Made by a program: the position numbers and the translations under genes. Of a stretch of 16,371 nucleotides of DNA, positions 16,208-16,371 are shown in pieces. The stretch comes from Pinguiococcus pyrenoidosus (lineage: Eukaryota; Sar; Pinguiophyceae; Pinguiochrysidales; Pinguiochrysidaceae). The stretch's first letter is position 1, and each line of letters opens with the position of its first letter. The stretch is taken from positions 1-16,371 of the forward strand of contig JAAMXY010002425.1 of NCBI GenBank assembly GCA_019677205.1, read 5' to 3'. Under the pieces are notes generated by a model. That model was not told where the DNA came from. It saw only the letters and a program-made list of their open reading frames with translations, and searched no databases.

Positions 16208-16220
16208 TTTTTGGCGCCAA
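16208..16220. promoter_or_regulatory. E2F-like sequence upstream of the CDF gene
   Basis: TTTTTGGCGCCAA matches TTTSSCGC on the + strand. It lies 65-77 bp upstream of the CDF ATG. It is weaker support than the site at 12360 because the partner half-site is short and the gene has no obvious cell-cycle role. Confidence 0.3.
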
Positions 16221-16299
16221 CCGGAGCTGCGGTCAAGATCGAAAAGTGGCGGCGTGGCGAGGGCAGGCGCTGGCGTTTCGTTCCGATACCAATCGAATC

Positions 16300-16371
16300 T
16301 TGGATAAGTTATATTTCGGATAACCTATCATATTCACAAATAGAATTACAAATATAAAAAGAGAAGATTCT
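16300..16371. promoter_or_regulatory. AT-rich island at the window end, upstream of the CDF gene
   Basis: The sequence turns sharply AT-rich after 16300 and stays so to the end. It contains TATAAAAA (16354-16361) on the + strand, which could serve a gene lying to the right, and two GGATAA copies. Its place 5' of a gene matches the islands at 2116 and 12495. Confidence 0.35.

Noticed and set aside
16354-16361. TATAAAAA as the CDF promoter
   Set aside because: It faces right on the + strand, away from the CDF gene; at most it serves a gene outside the window.

Overview
The window looks like nuclear DNA of a gene-dense, GC-rich, single-celled alga with a complex (secondary, red-lineage) plastid. 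Three genes on the minus strand carry short GT-AG introns (56 to 107 nt). Two of these begin with an ER signal peptide followed by a basic, transit-peptide-like stretch, and one shows the Ala|Phe junction typical of red-derived complex plastids. TYW1, a RAD54-family remodeller and a ZGRF1-type helicase are all eukaryotic. The sequence does not show whether this is a stramenopile, haptophyte, cryptophyte or another lineage. The canonical GT-AG introns and short intergenic gaps give no hint of a dinoflagellate.

Layout, left to right: (1) the 3' end of an unrecognised + strand gene (1-213). (2) A five-exon minus-strand aspartate-semialdehyde dehydrogenase with a plastid presequence (397-1853). 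(3) A + strand membrane-anchored DUF218/YdcF-like protein (2548-3411). (4) A minus-strand dithiol glutaredoxin (3726-4061). (5) A CACT-rich tandem repeat (4146-4257). (6) A tiny minus-strand gene with an apparent tripartite thylakoid-lumen presequence (4256-4656). (7) A + strand MFS transporter with a 90-residue acidic central loop (5081-6928). (8) A 5.3-kb intronless minus-strand gene for a 1762-residue double helicase (6962-12250). (9) A + strand TYW1 wybutosine enzyme (12629-14662). (10) A four-exon minus-strand Mn-type cation diffusion facilitator (14775-16143).

The outstanding feature is the double helicase. One uninterrupted frame joins a DUF2439 (ZGRF1/RAD54B N-terminal) domain, a complete RAD54-type Snf2 motor and a complete ZGRF1-type superfamily 1 helicase. 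Both parents act in homologous recombination, so the gene reads like a 'Rosetta stone' linking the two activities. A near-perfect E2F-type site lies 110 bp upstream of its ATG, which would suit S-phase expression.

Genes mostly alternate in strand, giving head-to-head promoters and close tail-to-tail ends (33 bp between the MFS and helicase stops). AT-rich patches of about 45 to 80 bp lie in two of the three head-to-head gaps and upstream of the last gene, but in none of the tail-to-tail gaps. No tRNA, rRNA, CRISPR or transposon was seen. Apart from the shared promoters there is no sign that the neighbouring genes form one pathway.
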